Assembly (NCBI RefSeq): GCF_963667735.1
Contig: NZ_OY763919.1
Location: 558,001-622,000, forward strand
DNA from: an uncultured Methanoregula sp.
GTDB lineage: Archaea > Halobacteriota > Methanomicrobia > Methanomicrobiales > Methanospirillaceae
Reading direction: 5' to 3'
DNA: 64,000 nucleotides
In this document: positions 43,179-52,334 of the stretch, in pieces
Position numbering within the stretch: position 1 is the stretch's first letter
Layout: the number at the start of each line of letters is the position of its first letter
The notes under the pieces: generated by a model
The model's input: the letters and a program-made list of their open reading frames with translations, nothing else
Databases searched by the model: none
What the model was told of the DNA's origin: nothing
Made by a program: the position numbers and the translations under genes

Positions 43179-44168
43179 TTATTTCCTGAACTGGGGCATC
43201 ATGCCCCTTACTTCTTTGCCAACTTCTTCAATTAAGTGATCTTCATCGGCATTGGTGAGGGCAGTAAAGACCGGGCGGTTCACCATATTCTCAAGCATCC
43301 ATTCCCGGGCGAATTTGCCGCTCTGGATCTCTTCAAGAATCTCCTGCATTGCTTCGTATGCCTCAGGACCGATAACCCGGGGTCCCCGGGTGAGATCGCC
43401 ATACTGCGCAGTGTTGCTGATGTACTGGCGCATGTTGGTAAGACCGCCTTCGTAGATGAGATCGACAATAAGTTTGAGCTCGTGGAGTACTTCGAGGTAC
43501 GCCATCTCAGGCTCGTAACCGGCATCGACAAGGGTCTCGAACCCGGCCTTTACAAGAGACGTGCAGCCCCCGCACAGGACTGCCTGTTCGCCGAACAGAT
43601 CGGTCTCGGTCTCTTCGCGGAACGAGGTTTCCAGCACAACGGCACGGGTGGCGCCGATACCCTTGGCATAGGCAAGGGCGATCTTGTGCGCGTTGCCGGT
43701 GTGATCCTGGTGAACAGCGATGAGTGCAGGAACACCCTTGCCCTCTTCGTACTGCCGGCGGACCATGAAGCCGGGACCCTTGGGAGCTACCATGATCACA
43801 TCAACGGTCTCCGGGGGAACGATCTGGCCGAAGTGGATGTTGAACCCATGGGAGAACATGAGACACTTGTTCCCGGAGAGATTGGGCTGGATCTCGCTTT
43901 TGTAAACTGCCCCCTGGTGCTCGTCGGGAAGGAGGATCTGGATGATATCTGCCGATTTCACGGCTTCGGCCACCTTCATCACTTTCATGCCGTCCTTCGC
44001 TGCTGCATCCCAGCTCTTACCCGGGCGCAGTCCAATGACCACATCGAGTCCGCTGTCCCTCAGGTTCAGCGACTGGCCCCGGCCCTGGGACCCGTAACCG
44101 ATCACTGCGATGCGCTTGCCTTTCAGCACGGAAAGATCAGCATCCGCCTCATAATATTTTTTTAACAT
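43179..44168 (-). CDS. ilvC: Ketol-acid reductoisomerase
   Basis: IlvC makes dihydroxy-isovalerate and dihydroxy-methylvalerate in valine, leucine and isoleucine synthesis. The 329-residue class I enzyme has the NADP motif [19 protein letters not shown] and [22 protein letters not shown]. The Mg-binding region [16 protein letters not shown] and the C-terminal knotted domain follow. The ATG at 44168 gives the standard start and follows AAAGGGA. The ATG at 44195 is rejected. The other ilv genes are not nearby. Confidence 0.95.
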   Translation of the reverse strand: MLKKYYEADADLSVLKGKRIAVIGYGSQGRGQSLNLRDSGLDVVIGLRPGKSWDAAAKDGMKVMKVAEAVKSADIIQILLPDEHQGAVYKSEIQPNLSGNKCLMFSHGFNIHFGQIVPPETVDVIMVAPKGPGFMVRRQYEEGKGVPALIAVHQDHTGNAHKIALAYAKGIGATRAVVLETSFREETETDLFGEQAVLCGGCTSLVKAGFETLVDAGYEPEMAYLEVLHELKLIVDLIYEGGLTNMRQYISNTAQYGDLTRGPRVIGPEAYEAMQEILEEIQSGKFAREWMLENMVNRPVFTALTNADEDHLIEEVGKEVRGMMPQFRK

Positions 44169-44313
44169 AGTAGATCCCTTTGATATCAGCAACAAAGCAC
44201 ATAAATATTATATGAAAAAACTAAAGAAGCACACGTGAAGAACCATCTGGATGCGATGACCTATTAAGACTAAAAAAACTGAACAGGCCCCGGATAAATC
44301 ATTCAGCAAGGAA

Positions 44314-45258
44314 CTGCCGGACGTTCAGGCAACATCGCCTGATGTACGGATCAATCTCACCCGGGTCGGTGTAAAAAACGTAAAAAAACTGGTCGAAGTC
44401 CACCGTCACGAGAAGCGACCGGTAATTTTCATCTCCAATTTTGATGTTTACGTAGATCTTCCGGGAAGTCTCAAGGGTGCAAATCTCTCCCGCAATTTCG
44501 AAGTGATCGATGAAGTCCTCCAGCAGGCTATCGATGGCGATGTCAACCAGATTGAAAAACTCTGCAGTGTGGTTGCGCGAAAACTCCTGGACCGCCATGA
44601 ATACGCTGACCGGACCGAAGTATTCATGCGCAGCGAGTTCATGGTCAAACGCGAGACACCGGTGAGCAAAACCGTCTGTCATGAAGTGGTGAAAGTCCAT
44701 GCCCGGGCGGTTGCACGGCGTACATTCCGCGATCCGATTGTAAGGAAGAGTATCGGGGCTGAAGTGACCGGTATGACTGCCTGCCCCTGCGCCCAGAATA
44801 TTATGAAAGAGCGGGCCATGAGGGTGTTGCAGGGACTAAATGTCAACAAGGAGACCATCGACTCCTTCTTCAGCGAAGTCCCCATGGCAACCCACAACCA
44901 GCGCGGACGGGGATTTCTCTGCATAGAGACCGATGACGACCAGCATGTGGATCTCGAAGAGATCATCAGCATTCTTAAGGAATCGATGAGCAGTGGCATC
45001 TACGAACTCCTGAAACGGGGAGATGAGGGCCAGGTCGTGCTCAACGCGCACAAAAATCCGCGGTTTGTGGAAGACTGTGTCCGTGAGATGGCAAAGAAAG
45101 TACTTGCGGAATTCGATTATCTGTCCGGAGATTCTGTTGTCACGATCAAGCAGACAAACGAGGAGAGCATCCACCAGCACGATGCATATGCCGAACGAAG
45201 GGCCACGATTGCCGAATTGGTCGATGAATTAAACGGCGAAAAGCAGACCAGCGACTGA
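44314..45258 (+). CDS. mptA: GTP cyclohydrolase MptA, with non-standard apparent start
   Basis: MptA (GTP cyclohydrolase IV, FolE2-like) opens methanopterin synthesis from GTP. Family similarity begins at ELPDVQATSPDVRINLTRVGV and runs through MVKRETPVSKTVCHEVVKVH, GMTACPCAQNIM, ETDDDQHVDLEEI and the C-terminal SIHQHDAYAE. The first in-frame ATG (44503) would remove over 60 conserved residues, and no ATG, GTG or TTG occurs in frame after the stop at 44257-44259. The start is placed at CTG 44314, the position of the usual first Met. ATT at 44263 is an alternative, or there is a sequencing error. Confidence 0.8.
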   Translation: MPDVQATSPDVRINLTRVGVKNVKKLVEVHRHEKRPVIFISNFDVYVDLPGSLKGANLSRNFEVIDEVLQQAIDGDVNQIEKLCSVVARKLLDRHEYADRTEVFMRSEFMVKRETPVSKTVCHEVVKVHARAVARRTFRDPIVRKSIGAEVTGMTACPCAQNIMKERAMRVLQGLNVNKETIDSFFSEVPMATHNQRGRGFLCIETDDDQHVDLEEIISILKESMSSGIYELLKRGDEGQVVLNAHKNPRFVEDCVREMAKKVLAEFDYLSGDSVVTIKQTNEESIHQHDAYAERRATIAELVDELNGEKQTSD

Positions 45259-45424
45259 CCAATTTCTTCCGGTTTTTCATCAAATCTGAATCCAGGTAAT
45301 AATATAATTTATTTTTTTCATACCCGCAATATATCTTTGCACCTTTTCAGAAAATGCGGCATTTTAGGGATGTTTAGCAAAATAAGAGTGATTATGAGCC
45401 CTTTTTTCGCATCAGATTAAGTCA

Positions 45425-45488
45425 TAAAGGTTATAAAAGGGTTGGTACAAGATAGAGATGAACGTACTTTGTACGCTCAATTATCTCT
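45425..45488 (+). promoter_or_regulatory. frh promoter and hairpin near transcription start
   Basis: A BRE/TATA-like AAAGGTTATAAAAGGG lies at 45427-45442. Beginning 12-16 nt downstream an imperfect inverted repeat runs from AGAGAT (45454-45459) to ATCTCT (45483-45488), with an inner CGTAC-TTT-GTACG stem. The expected transcription start falls inside it, so it may be an operator or a 5' stem-loop. The leader to frhA is about 100 nt. Confidence 0.55.
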
Positions 45489-45559
45489 AGAGATGAGAGA
45501 TGTATAGAGTAATTTTGTACAGTAATTCGAACAACTCAACATAAAATGAGGCGATAATA

Positions 45560-46927
45560 TTGTCGAAAGTTGTAGAGATTTCCCCAACCACAAGGCATGA
45601 GGGACACTCCAAGATGGTACTCAAGGTCAATGACCAGGGCATCATCGAGACGGGGAACTGGTGTTCCATTACCCCGGTCAGGGGTGTTGAGAAACTTGCA
45701 GTCGGTAAGACCCCCGAGCAGGTCCCCAAGATTGCATCCCGCGTCTGTGGTATCTGTCCGATAGCACACAACCTCGCGGCCACCGAAGCAATGGAAGCAT
45801 CCATCAAGTGCGAGATCCCCAAGGACGCACTTATGCTCCGTCACATTCTTCAGCTGGCCAACCGGTGTCACAGCATTGCACTGCACGATATCCTGATTCT
45901 CCCCGACCTGTATTTACCAGGTACCGAGACCAAGATCAACCCGTTCACGGCAGAAGAGCCGGTGCGCACCGTTGCAAAGCGCATCCAGCGCCTCCGTGAG
46001 ATCAGCCAGACCATCGGCCAGATCGCAGCAGGCGACTGCATCCACCCGCGGAACACCCGTGTCGGTGGTATGTACCGCAATGTCTCCGAACAGGCAAAGA
46101 CCAAGATGTACGACCTTGCCAAGGAAGGACTTGTCCTTGCAAAGGCCCAGATGGACCTCATGATCGCTATCCTGCGCAACTACCAGGCACGCGAGCATGT
46201 GGACGTCGGCGGCATGAAGGTCGCACTCCCCAAGACCCTCGGTTACCACAACCAGGGCTACCTTGCAACCCATGCATTCTATGGCTCCTCGAGCCTCGAC
46301 GAGTGCCCCAGCTGGGACATCCGCCGGTTCAAGGAAGTCAGGCCATGGGACTGGTACATGGGCGAGATGGAAGTTTCGCTCGAAGAGCCCCGCTACCCGA
46401 TTGGTGGAACCACCAAGATGGGAACCAAGGTCAACCCCCAGATGGAAGCCTGCACCGGTATCCCGATGTACGACGGCCAGCCGGTTGAAGTCGGTCCCCG
46501 CGCCCGTCTCGCAGTCTACAAGGGCTACGACGAGAAGGGAACTGTCGGCCAGAACATTGCCCGTGAGATGGAATACACGGACTGCTTCTACGAGATGATC
46601 GACTGCCTTGACGAGCTCAACACTGCCGGCAAGGTAGTTGCAGACTACATCCCCGACGGCGACGGTACCCTCGGCTGGGCATCCAACGAAGCCCCCCGCG
46701 GAACCGATGTCCACCTTGCACGCGTCAAGGACTGGAAGGTCCAGTACTTCAGCATGCTCGTCCCGACCACCTGGAACTTCGCAACCTGCAGCGCTGCACT
46801 CACCGGTGCACCCTGGCAGCTCGCCGAAGTTATCATGCGCGGGTACGACCCGTGCGTATCATGTGCAACCCACATGATCGTCGTGGATGAGGACAACAAG
46901 GTAGTGGCTCAGAAGCTCATCCAGTGA
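45560..46927 (+). CDS. frhA: Coenzyme F420-reducing hydrogenase, alpha (NiFe) subunit
   Basis: FrhA holds the NiFe centre that splits H2 for F420 reduction. The 455-residue protein has the N-terminal NiFe motif RVCGICPIAHN and the C-terminal DPCVSCATH motif. The 17 residues after the latter His form the peptide expected to be removed by FrhD. The start is TTG at 45560, giving SKVVEISPTTRHEGHSK, with GAGGCGA about 7 nt upstream. First gene of the frhADGB operon. Confidence 0.96.
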   Translation: MSKVVEISPTTRHEGHSKMVLKVNDQGIIETGNWCSITPVRGVEKLAVGKTPEQVPKIASRVCGICPIAHNLAATEAMEASIKCEIPKDALMLRHILQLANRCHSIALHDILILPDLYLPGTETKINPFTAEEPVRTVAKRIQRLREISQTIGQIAAGDCIHPRNTRVGGMYRNVSEQAKTKMYDLAKEGLVLAKAQMDLMIAILRNYQAREHVDVGGMKVALPKTLGYHNQGYLATHAFYGSSSLDECPSWDIRRFKEVRPWDWYMGEMEVSLEEPRYPIGGTTKMGTKVNPQMEACTGIPMYDGQPVEVGPRARLAVYKGYDEKGTVGQNIAREMEYTDCFYEMIDCLDELNTAGKVVADYIPDGDGTLGWASNEAPRGTDVHLARVKDWKVQYFSMLVPTTWNFATCSAALTGAPWQLAEVIMRGYDPCVSCATHMIVVDEDNKVVAQKLIQ

Positions 46928-46937
46928 GTGTAACCTG

Positions 46938-47477
46938 ATGCTGTTTCCGGAGATCGTAATAGCAGGGTGTGGAAACCCCCTGTTCGCCGATGACGGCTTT
47001 GGCCCGGCAGTAATCGAAGAGATGCAGAAACTCTCGCTTCCCGACAATGTGATGATAGTGGATGCGGGCCTTGGCGGCCCGCACTTTATTTTTACGCTGC
47101 TCGACCCGGAAGTGACCAAGAAACTCATCATTGTCGACATTGCCGATTACGGGGCAGAGCCGGGGTCCATAACAAAACTCCGTGTCGAGGACCTGCCGCC
47201 AGGAGCATACCGGGACGCCCATTCATGGGATCTTACCGAGCCGCTCCAGCGAATCAAGGACCGGGTAGACGTAACGGTCATCGGAGTCCAGCCAGCAAAG
47301 GTTACAGCCCCTGAGTTTGAGATCGGCCTCTCTGATGAACTTCAGAGAGCAATTCCGAAAACAATTCGGGTGATACTGGAAACAATAGGGGTGGATTATG
47401 GGACTACTATCAATCTTCAAGAAGAAGGAAGTCAGCGCGGAGCCGCAGAAACCTGCAGCCCCACAAAAGGCCGCTGA
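46938..47477 (+). CDS. frhD: Hydrogenase maturation endopeptidase FrhD
   Basis: FrhD cleaves the C-terminal peptide from FrhA after Ni insertion. The 179-residue protein starts VIAGCGNPLFADDGFGPAVIEEM, containing the conserved metal-binding Asp, and continues DAGLGGPHFIFTLLD and a DIADYGAEPGS stretch as in HycI-type proteases. The last 25 or so residues (QEEGSQRGAAETCSPTKGR) overlap, out of frame, a possible N-terminal extension of frhG and look poorly conserved. It sits between frhA and frhG as is usual for this operon. Confidence 0.92.
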   Translation: MLFPEIVIAGCGNPLFADDGFGPAVIEEMQKLSLPDNVMIVDAGLGGPHFIFTLLDPEVTKKLIIVDIADYGAEPGSITKLRVEDLPPGAYRDAHSWDLTEPLQRIKDRVDVTVIGVQPAKVTAPEFEIGLSDELQRAIPKTIRVILETIGVDYGTTINLQEEGSQRGAAETCSPTKGR

Positions 47478-47520
47478 CCCAGTACCAAAACCAGCAGAAA
47501 CTAAAAAGGAGGTTAAGCCT

Positions 47521-48279
47521 GTGGCAGACAAGATTACAGTAGGTTACACGCACCTGAGTGGGTGTACCGGTTGTACTGTTGCATTAGCAGACAACTATGC
47601 CGGATTATTAACTCTCCTCGACAAATACGTCGACCTGAAGTACATGCCAACACTTGCAGACGCAAGGCACATCCAGAAGGTAGACGTCTCGTTCGTCGAG
47701 GGTTCAGTTTGTATTAACGACAAACTCGCAGTGCAGGAGATCAGAGAGACCCGTGAGAAGTCAGCAATCGTCGTCGCCCTCGGCGGCTGCGCCTGCTACG
47801 GCAACATCACCCGGTTCTCCCGCGGGGGCCAGCAGAACCAGCCGGCTCACGAGGCATACCTGCCGATCGGCAACCTGATCAAGGTCGACGTGTTCATCCC
47901 CGGATGCGCACCGACCCCCCAGATGATCAGGAACGTCGCGGTCATGGCATACCTGCTCCTCAAGGGAACCAAGGAACAGAAAGATCTCGCAACGGCATTC
48001 CTGACCCCGCTCATGAAGATGACGGAATCCAACAGTGCATGCTTCTGCGAACTGATGACCAATGTCATCAACCAGGGTCTCTGCATGGGATGCGGAACCT
48101 GTGCAGCAGCCTGCCCGGTCAACGCCATCACCATGGAGTACGGCAAGCCCAACGGCGAGCGCGACCTGTGCATCAAGTGCGGCGCATGCTATGCGCAGTG
48201 CCCGAGAGGGTTCTTCAACACTGATGTCATCAGCAACTATGAGGCGATCAACGAGGCCATAATGGCGGCACTCCAGTGA
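47521..48279 (+). CDS. frhG: Coenzyme F420-reducing hydrogenase, gamma (Fe-S) subunit
   Basis: FrhG relays electrons from the NiFe centre through three [4Fe-4S] clusters. It starts ADKITVGYTHLSGCTGCTVALADN (proximal cluster Cys) and has the ferredoxin motifs CMGCGTCAAACP and CIKCGACYAQCP near the C-terminus. The GTG at 47521 is chosen because AAAGGAGGT lies 8 nt upstream and it gives the family N-terminus. An in-frame ATG at 47398, inside frhD, would add a Lys/Pro/Ala-rich 41-residue extension. Confidence 0.93.
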   Translation: MADKITVGYTHLSGCTGCTVALADNYAGLLTLLDKYVDLKYMPTLADARHIQKVDVSFVEGSVCINDKLAVQEIRETREKSAIVVALGGCACYGNITRFSRGGQQNQPAHEAYLPIGNLIKVDVFIPGCAPTPQMIRNVAVMAYLLLKGTKEQKDLATAFLTPLMKMTESNSACFCELMTNVINQGLCMGCGTCAAACPVNAITMEYGKPNGERDLCIKCGACYAQCPRGFFNTDVISNYEAINEAIMAALQ

Positions 48280-48290
48280 AGGTGATTGAA

Positions 48291-49217
48291 ATGGGAGCAG
48301 AACTCGGAAATTACAAATCATGCGTCTCAGCCCGAAGCACCGACAAGGAGCTTCTCAAGTGCGCCCAGGATGGCGGTATTGTTTCATCCCTCTTTGCATT
48401 TGCACTGGACGAAGGCATCATTGACGGTGCAATCGTTGCAGCAAGCAAGGAGTTCGCAGCAAAGAACCCGTCCAAGGTTATCCTTGACAGCACGAACTTT
48501 GACATGATCGAGCCCTGGAGACCAATCCCGGCGATCGTCAACACCAAGGCTGAGCTGCTTGCAGCAGCAGGAACCAAGTACAACATCAGCCCGAACGTTG
48601 CACTCCTCAAGGAGGCAACCCGGAGCTTTGGCCTGGACAAGGTCGGTATCGTCGGCACCCCGTGCCAGATGCAGGCTGTAAGGAAGGCCCAGCTGTACCC
48701 GATCGGCATGAGAGATGTCGGCGCGAGCATTGCGCTTGCAGTCGGTATCTTCTGCATGGAGAACTTCCCCTACCAGAGCATCCTCCAGCTTGTGGAAGAC
48801 CACGCTGCTATGAAGCTCGAGTCCGTCAAGAAGATGGAGATCGGCAAGGGCAAGTTCTGGGTATACGGCAAGCGCGGACAGGTTGTCCAGCTGCCCCTCA
48901 AGGTGACCCACAAGTACGAGCAGCCCGGCTGCCACGTCTGCCTTGACTATGTTGCAAACCTCGGTGACATCTCCACCGGCTCTGTCGGCAGCCCCGACGG
49001 CTGGAGCACCGTCTTTGTCAGGTCCAAGATCGGTGACTCGGTCTGGGCCAAGGCAATGGCAGCAGGCGTCTTCGAGACCCAGCCCATCGAGAAGGTCAAG
49101 CCCGGTCTTGAACTCGTGACCAAGCTCGCAAACGAGAAGATCACGAAGAACAAGGCAACTCTTGCAGGCCGTGCAACTTTCGGTGTGGACAAGGCTCTCC
49201 GCAACCCATACATCTAA
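48291..49217 (+). CDS. frhB: Coenzyme F420-reducing hydrogenase, beta (FAD/F420) subunit
   Basis: FrhB binds FAD, one [4Fe-4S] cluster and F420, and passes hydride to F420. The protein begins GAELGNYKSCVSARSTDKELLKCAQDGGIVSSL and carries VGTPCQMQAVRKAQL and the QPGCHVCLDYVANLGDIS segment with cluster Cys. The ATG at 48291 follows GGTGAT by 4 nt, a good anti-SD match. The GTG at 48276 overlaps the frhG stop. Codon use is strongly biased, as for a highly expressed gene. A T-rich terminator follows. Confidence 0.95.
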   Translation: MGAELGNYKSCVSARSTDKELLKCAQDGGIVSSLFAFALDEGIIDGAIVAASKEFAAKNPSKVILDSTNFDMIEPWRPIPAIVNTKAELLAAAGTKYNISPNVALLKEATRSFGLDKVGIVGTPCQMQAVRKAQLYPIGMRDVGASIALAVGIFCMENFPYQSILQLVEDHAAMKLESVKKMEIGKGKFWVYGKRGQVVQLPLKVTHKYEQPGCHVCLDYVANLGDISTGSVGSPDGWSTVFVRSKIGDSVWAKAMAAGVFETQPIEKVKPGLELVTKLANEKITKNKATLAGRATFGVDKALRNPYI

Positions 49218-49231
49218 TTTTTTTCTTTTCT
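49218..49231 (+). terminator. T-rich terminator after frhB
   Basis: The frhB stop is followed at once by TTTTTTTCTTTTC. It suits archaeal intrinsic termination of the frh transcript. Confidence 0.5.
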
Positions 49232-50156
49232 GCCAGGTGAAGGGATACCTGATTTAGCATACTTACTGCAGCGATTGGCAGACGGTTTTCATTGATTATA
49301 AGCCGGAAAGGATTCTGTGTAAGGGATAATCACCATTTTCCCCACAGGGTTAGGCGCTGACGCCAGGACACACGAAAATTCACTTCCAGCCAACAAGGCA
49401 TCTGTAAGCCTGCTGCATCAAAAAACAATGCAAACCCGGCGTAGTTTCTGATGCGTCAGAAAGTATTCCACACCAAAAAAGCGGACCGGATAAAAAACCC
49501 GTAATCGGGGAGAGATGATATATGCGAAGGGGGATGCAAGGTCGTTTTCTTCCCCATAATCAACAAGAAAGACGCAGGGTTTTTCCACAGGGTTCCAGAA
49601 CCAATGTTTGTTATCCGGATTGCCAAATAAACCGCCGGTAGGTTTATGTAAGCGGGAGATTTTTCCAAGCAGGTAGCCTTGCCAGCGGGAGAGAGCCGGC
49701 TATCCTCAAAAGCACGTATCCGGCAGCACCGATAATCAGAGGATAAGGGGACAAAAATGAAACAGAACGCCATCCCCATGGGGATGATCCCCGGCCTGCG
49801 GATCCCTGGAGCAGGAGGGTTTACTCACGAGTTTAAGACAGGTGTCAAGAAACTGGCAGGGCAATCTTGTAAAAAATGATGGTGTGACCGCCAGACTGAC
49901 CAGATGGTTTTTGAGATCTTTGCGATCCCCGGCAGTCCAGAGTATGCTGCAACCGGTTCCAGAATACGAACCCTTATAGGGGGAGGATCCGGCAGAGATT
50001 ACCATCCCACCACACAGAGAACGGGTGATCCCACGATAGTATTCGAACCTAAAAGAACCGGGATCCCAGAAGGTGAGGGAACCTTCCGGTCGCGGGGTAC
50101 CGAGGCTAACCCGGGCCCGTGAATCCGTCTGAGGGCTCTCTTATCCCGTTTATCCG
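49232..50156. other. Long intergenic stretch without supported genes
   Basis: About 925 nt between the frh operon and the DUF2124-like gene hold no frame with coding character. The open frames present are short, lack ribosome-binding sites and have odd composition. Near 50040-50125 the sequence is GC-rich with repeated GGTACC/CCGGG words and could be the decayed end of a gene. I cannot name it. No tRNA or known RNA motif was seen. Confidence 0.4.
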
Positions 50157-50645
50157 TTACACTCTTCTCTTCACGATCACCGGCTCGATCATGGCGTTGA
50201 TGAGAAGATCGAACTCTACGGTATCCAGCCAGCCGGCTTTCTCAAACATATTCTGGAAACAGACGCCGGCCAGTTTTGCCTGGTTATGGCGGGCGGCGAG
50301 ATCGCGCACCTGTTCTTTTGTAACCGGCATATACGGCATTGCAAGTCCTCCCATGATAACAAGTACGCGGGGATTTAAGGCCGCCGGCTCGCTGCTCACC
50401 TGCATACCGGCATCGGGAACCTCATGGAGTTTTCTCGCTTTTTCTTCTTCGAGCAGCGGGACATAGACCTGTTCAAGGTGAAGGCCGCGGACTGCGATGG
50501 CCAGCAGTTCCACAAACGGCGTGCAGGTCCCGACACAGCCATAGTAGACGATCTGGTCGCCCGGGGATAGGTTCAGGGACTGGAGGTATTCCTTGAACGG
50601 GCGCAGGATGCCGGTGACCCCGGAGAGGGCGGGTTGTGGAGTCAT
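50157..50645 (-). CDS. Conserved archaeal protein, DUF2124-like
   Basis: The 162-residue cytosolic protein has QIVYYGCVGTCTPFVELLA near the N-terminus, RVLVIMGGLAMPYMPVTKEQV in the middle and LAGVCFQNMFEKAGWLDTVEFDLLINA near the end. The pattern of short alpha/beta units with conserved Gly and Cys resembles the archaeal DUF2124 family of unknown function. The assignment is from memory of the family pattern and only moderately certain. It is divergently arranged with nothing obvious and followed upstream by the TrmO-like gene. Confidence 0.6.
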   Translation of the reverse strand: MTPQPALSGVTGILRPFKEYLQSLNLSPGDQIVYYGCVGTCTPFVELLAIAVRGLHLEQVYVPLLEEEKARKLHEVPDAGMQVSSEPAALNPRVLVIMGGLAMPYMPVTKEQVRDLAARHNQAKLAGVCFQNMFEKAGWLDTVEFDLLINAMIEPVIVKRRV

Positions 50646-50694
50646 GATCGATCATAACGTCTGCAGGCGTTATGATAAAGAATTGGCCTGGCAC

Positions 50695-51198
50695 TCACCG
50701 GAACCGTTCATCCGACCGGACCGAAGTGACTTTGTGGACCACCTTCTCGAACCATCCGCAACAGGATTCCGGGTAGGCATCGAATGCCGGCACATAGGGC
50801 TTGATATCGAGGAGCGGGGTGCCGTCAAGGATATCCACATCTTCGATTACCAGCGTTGATCCATTCACCGAGATCAGGCGCACGACCGATATACCGATCG
50901 CGTTCGGGCGCCGGGGGGAGCGGGTGGCGAAAATCCCGTGGGGCGCCGGGTCCAAAAACGGCGTCACGTGCAGTTCGTGACCGGTGCATTTATGGAAAGA
51001 GTAGATGAGGATGATCCGGCCAAACCCTTCCAGATCCTTGAGTCCTGCAACAAACCGGTCGTCAATCTCAACGGTTCCCCGGACCCCCCGGGCACCGTTG
51101 GGCTGGATCGGCATGCCGGCAATATCGTGGAAAGGAGAATGGATACATCCCAGAGGGGAAAAAGTAACTGGCTGATCTGTCCCGTCCGTTTTCTGCAT
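50695..51198 (-). CDS. trmO: TrmO-family tRNA t6A37 N6-methyltransferase
   Basis: TrmO (YaeB/TsaA fold) methylates N6 of t6A37 in some tRNAs using SAM. The 167-residue protein has FSPLGCIHSPFHDIAGMPIQP, a LEGFGRIILIYSFHKC segment and the strongly conserved GIFATRSPRRPNAIGISVVRL. LLDIKPYVPAFDAYP lies at the end. The C-terminal helper domain of bacterial TrmO is absent, as in many archaeal members. Function beyond the fold is by family. Confidence 0.85.
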   Translation of the reverse strand: MQKTDGTDQPVTFSPLGCIHSPFHDIAGMPIQPNGARGVRGTVEIDDRFVAGLKDLEGFGRIILIYSFHKCTGHELHVTPFLDPAPHGIFATRSPRRPNAIGISVVRLISVNGSTLVIEDVDILDGTPLLDIKPYVPAFDAYPESCCGWFEKVVHKVTSVRSDERFR

Positions 51199-51276
51199 AG
51201 AGCAATGTCAGCAGCGGGGAAGAAGAGAGTATCTGAGGCGACCTCCCCCGGGGGATTGGTGGTGTATCAGGCAGGA

Positions 51277-52068
51277 TTACCCGGCCATTGCCTGGATAGC
51301 AGCGCTTTTCATCTGGATCTCCAGATTGGCCCGGTACGTGCCAACGGTATTGCGGAACTCCTGGTTGAGGGTTTTTATACCGGTATTTGCTTTAGTCATC
51401 GCCTCGCCCTGCCGGGTCCGCAGGGCAGCTTCCAGGTCAGACCGCTTTGCATCGATCTGATCGGCGATCTGCCGGGCCTGGGTGATATCGATGCCTTTAT
51501 CGTTCAGGCTCCGGATCGTGAAGTTACGTTCCTCCGATTCCCGGTTGAAAATGGTGACCCGGGCACTCTCCCGGGAGAGCCAGAGGGGATCGGTCATGCC
51601 GTTGAACGAGAGATCAAACGCATTGATGGATGCATCCGCAGTCTTCCTCATGTCCTCGGGGGTTCCATTGAAGATCACCACCTGAACCCTGGCCTCATCT
51701 GCAAAGAGCCGGGTCTGCGTGCACATGTCATCCCGGAGAGCATTGATCTGGTCGGCAGTCTGCATAACCGGAATAGACGCTGCTGCCTCCAGATAATCGT
51801 CGCGGATCTGCTGAAGTTTCTCGGCACCGGAACTTCCGCTGATATTATTGATATACGCAATTACTCCGTCCATGCGGGCTTCCTGGGAGGTCCCGACATA
51901 CGCAATATGGGTCTTGAGGGCCGCGATATTTTCCGGGCTGTCCCGTGCAAGCGGGTCTTTGCTTGCCGGGATCTCTATGTTTTCCACGATTGCACTGACC
52001 GTCATGACAAGGAAAAGACTCCCGATGATAAGGAGCAGGCATCCCAGAGACAGAATCCGCTTCTTCAT
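51277..52068 (-). CDS. Secreted or membrane-anchored helical protein
   Basis: The 263-residue protein begins with a signal sequence or anchor (MKKRILSLGCLLLIIGSLFLVMTVSA). It continues as a mostly helical, charged, coiled-coil-prone ectodomain with several N-x-[ST] sequons. No domain is recognised. The ATG at 52068 follows GGAG about 10 nt upstream and gives a proper Lys/Arg n-region, so the longer frame to 52107 is rejected. It probably sits in the envelope. It marks the last normal-composition gene before the AT-rich island. Confidence 0.6.
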   Translation of the reverse strand: MKKRILSLGCLLLIIGSLFLVMTVSAIVENIEIPASKDPLARDSPENIAALKTHIAYVGTSQEARMDGVIAYINNISGSSGAEKLQQIRDDYLEAAASIPVMQTADQINALRDDMCTQTRLFADEARVQVVIFNGTPEDMRKTADASINAFDLSFNGMTDPLWLSRESARVTIFNRESEERNFTIRSLNDKGIDITQARQIADQIDAKRSDLEAALRTRQGEAMTKANTGIKTLNQEFRNTVGTYRANLEIQMKSAAIQAMAG

Positions 52069-52334
52069 ATATCCATGTCTCCTATCAGGTGCAGTCAATC
52101 GGTTCACTCAAAGGTAATGGACATCCGGGTAAATAATATTCCTACGATAGCAGAGGTTATTCATGTAACCTGCTGGTTAGATCAATGGGTTTGGAAATGG
52201 TTGCCTCTCCTTAAATTATTTTCACTCTGCACGCCCCTACTTCATAACCAAAATAGGAAGAAAGAATTATTGACTGTATGATAAGTTACATACTTAATTT
52301 AGACTAAATATCCAATAATTGTGAGAGGCTTCAA

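Noticed and set aside
49456..49779. 107-codon minus-strand frame after the frh operon
   Set aside because: There is no ribosome-binding site, composition is atypical and no domain is seen.
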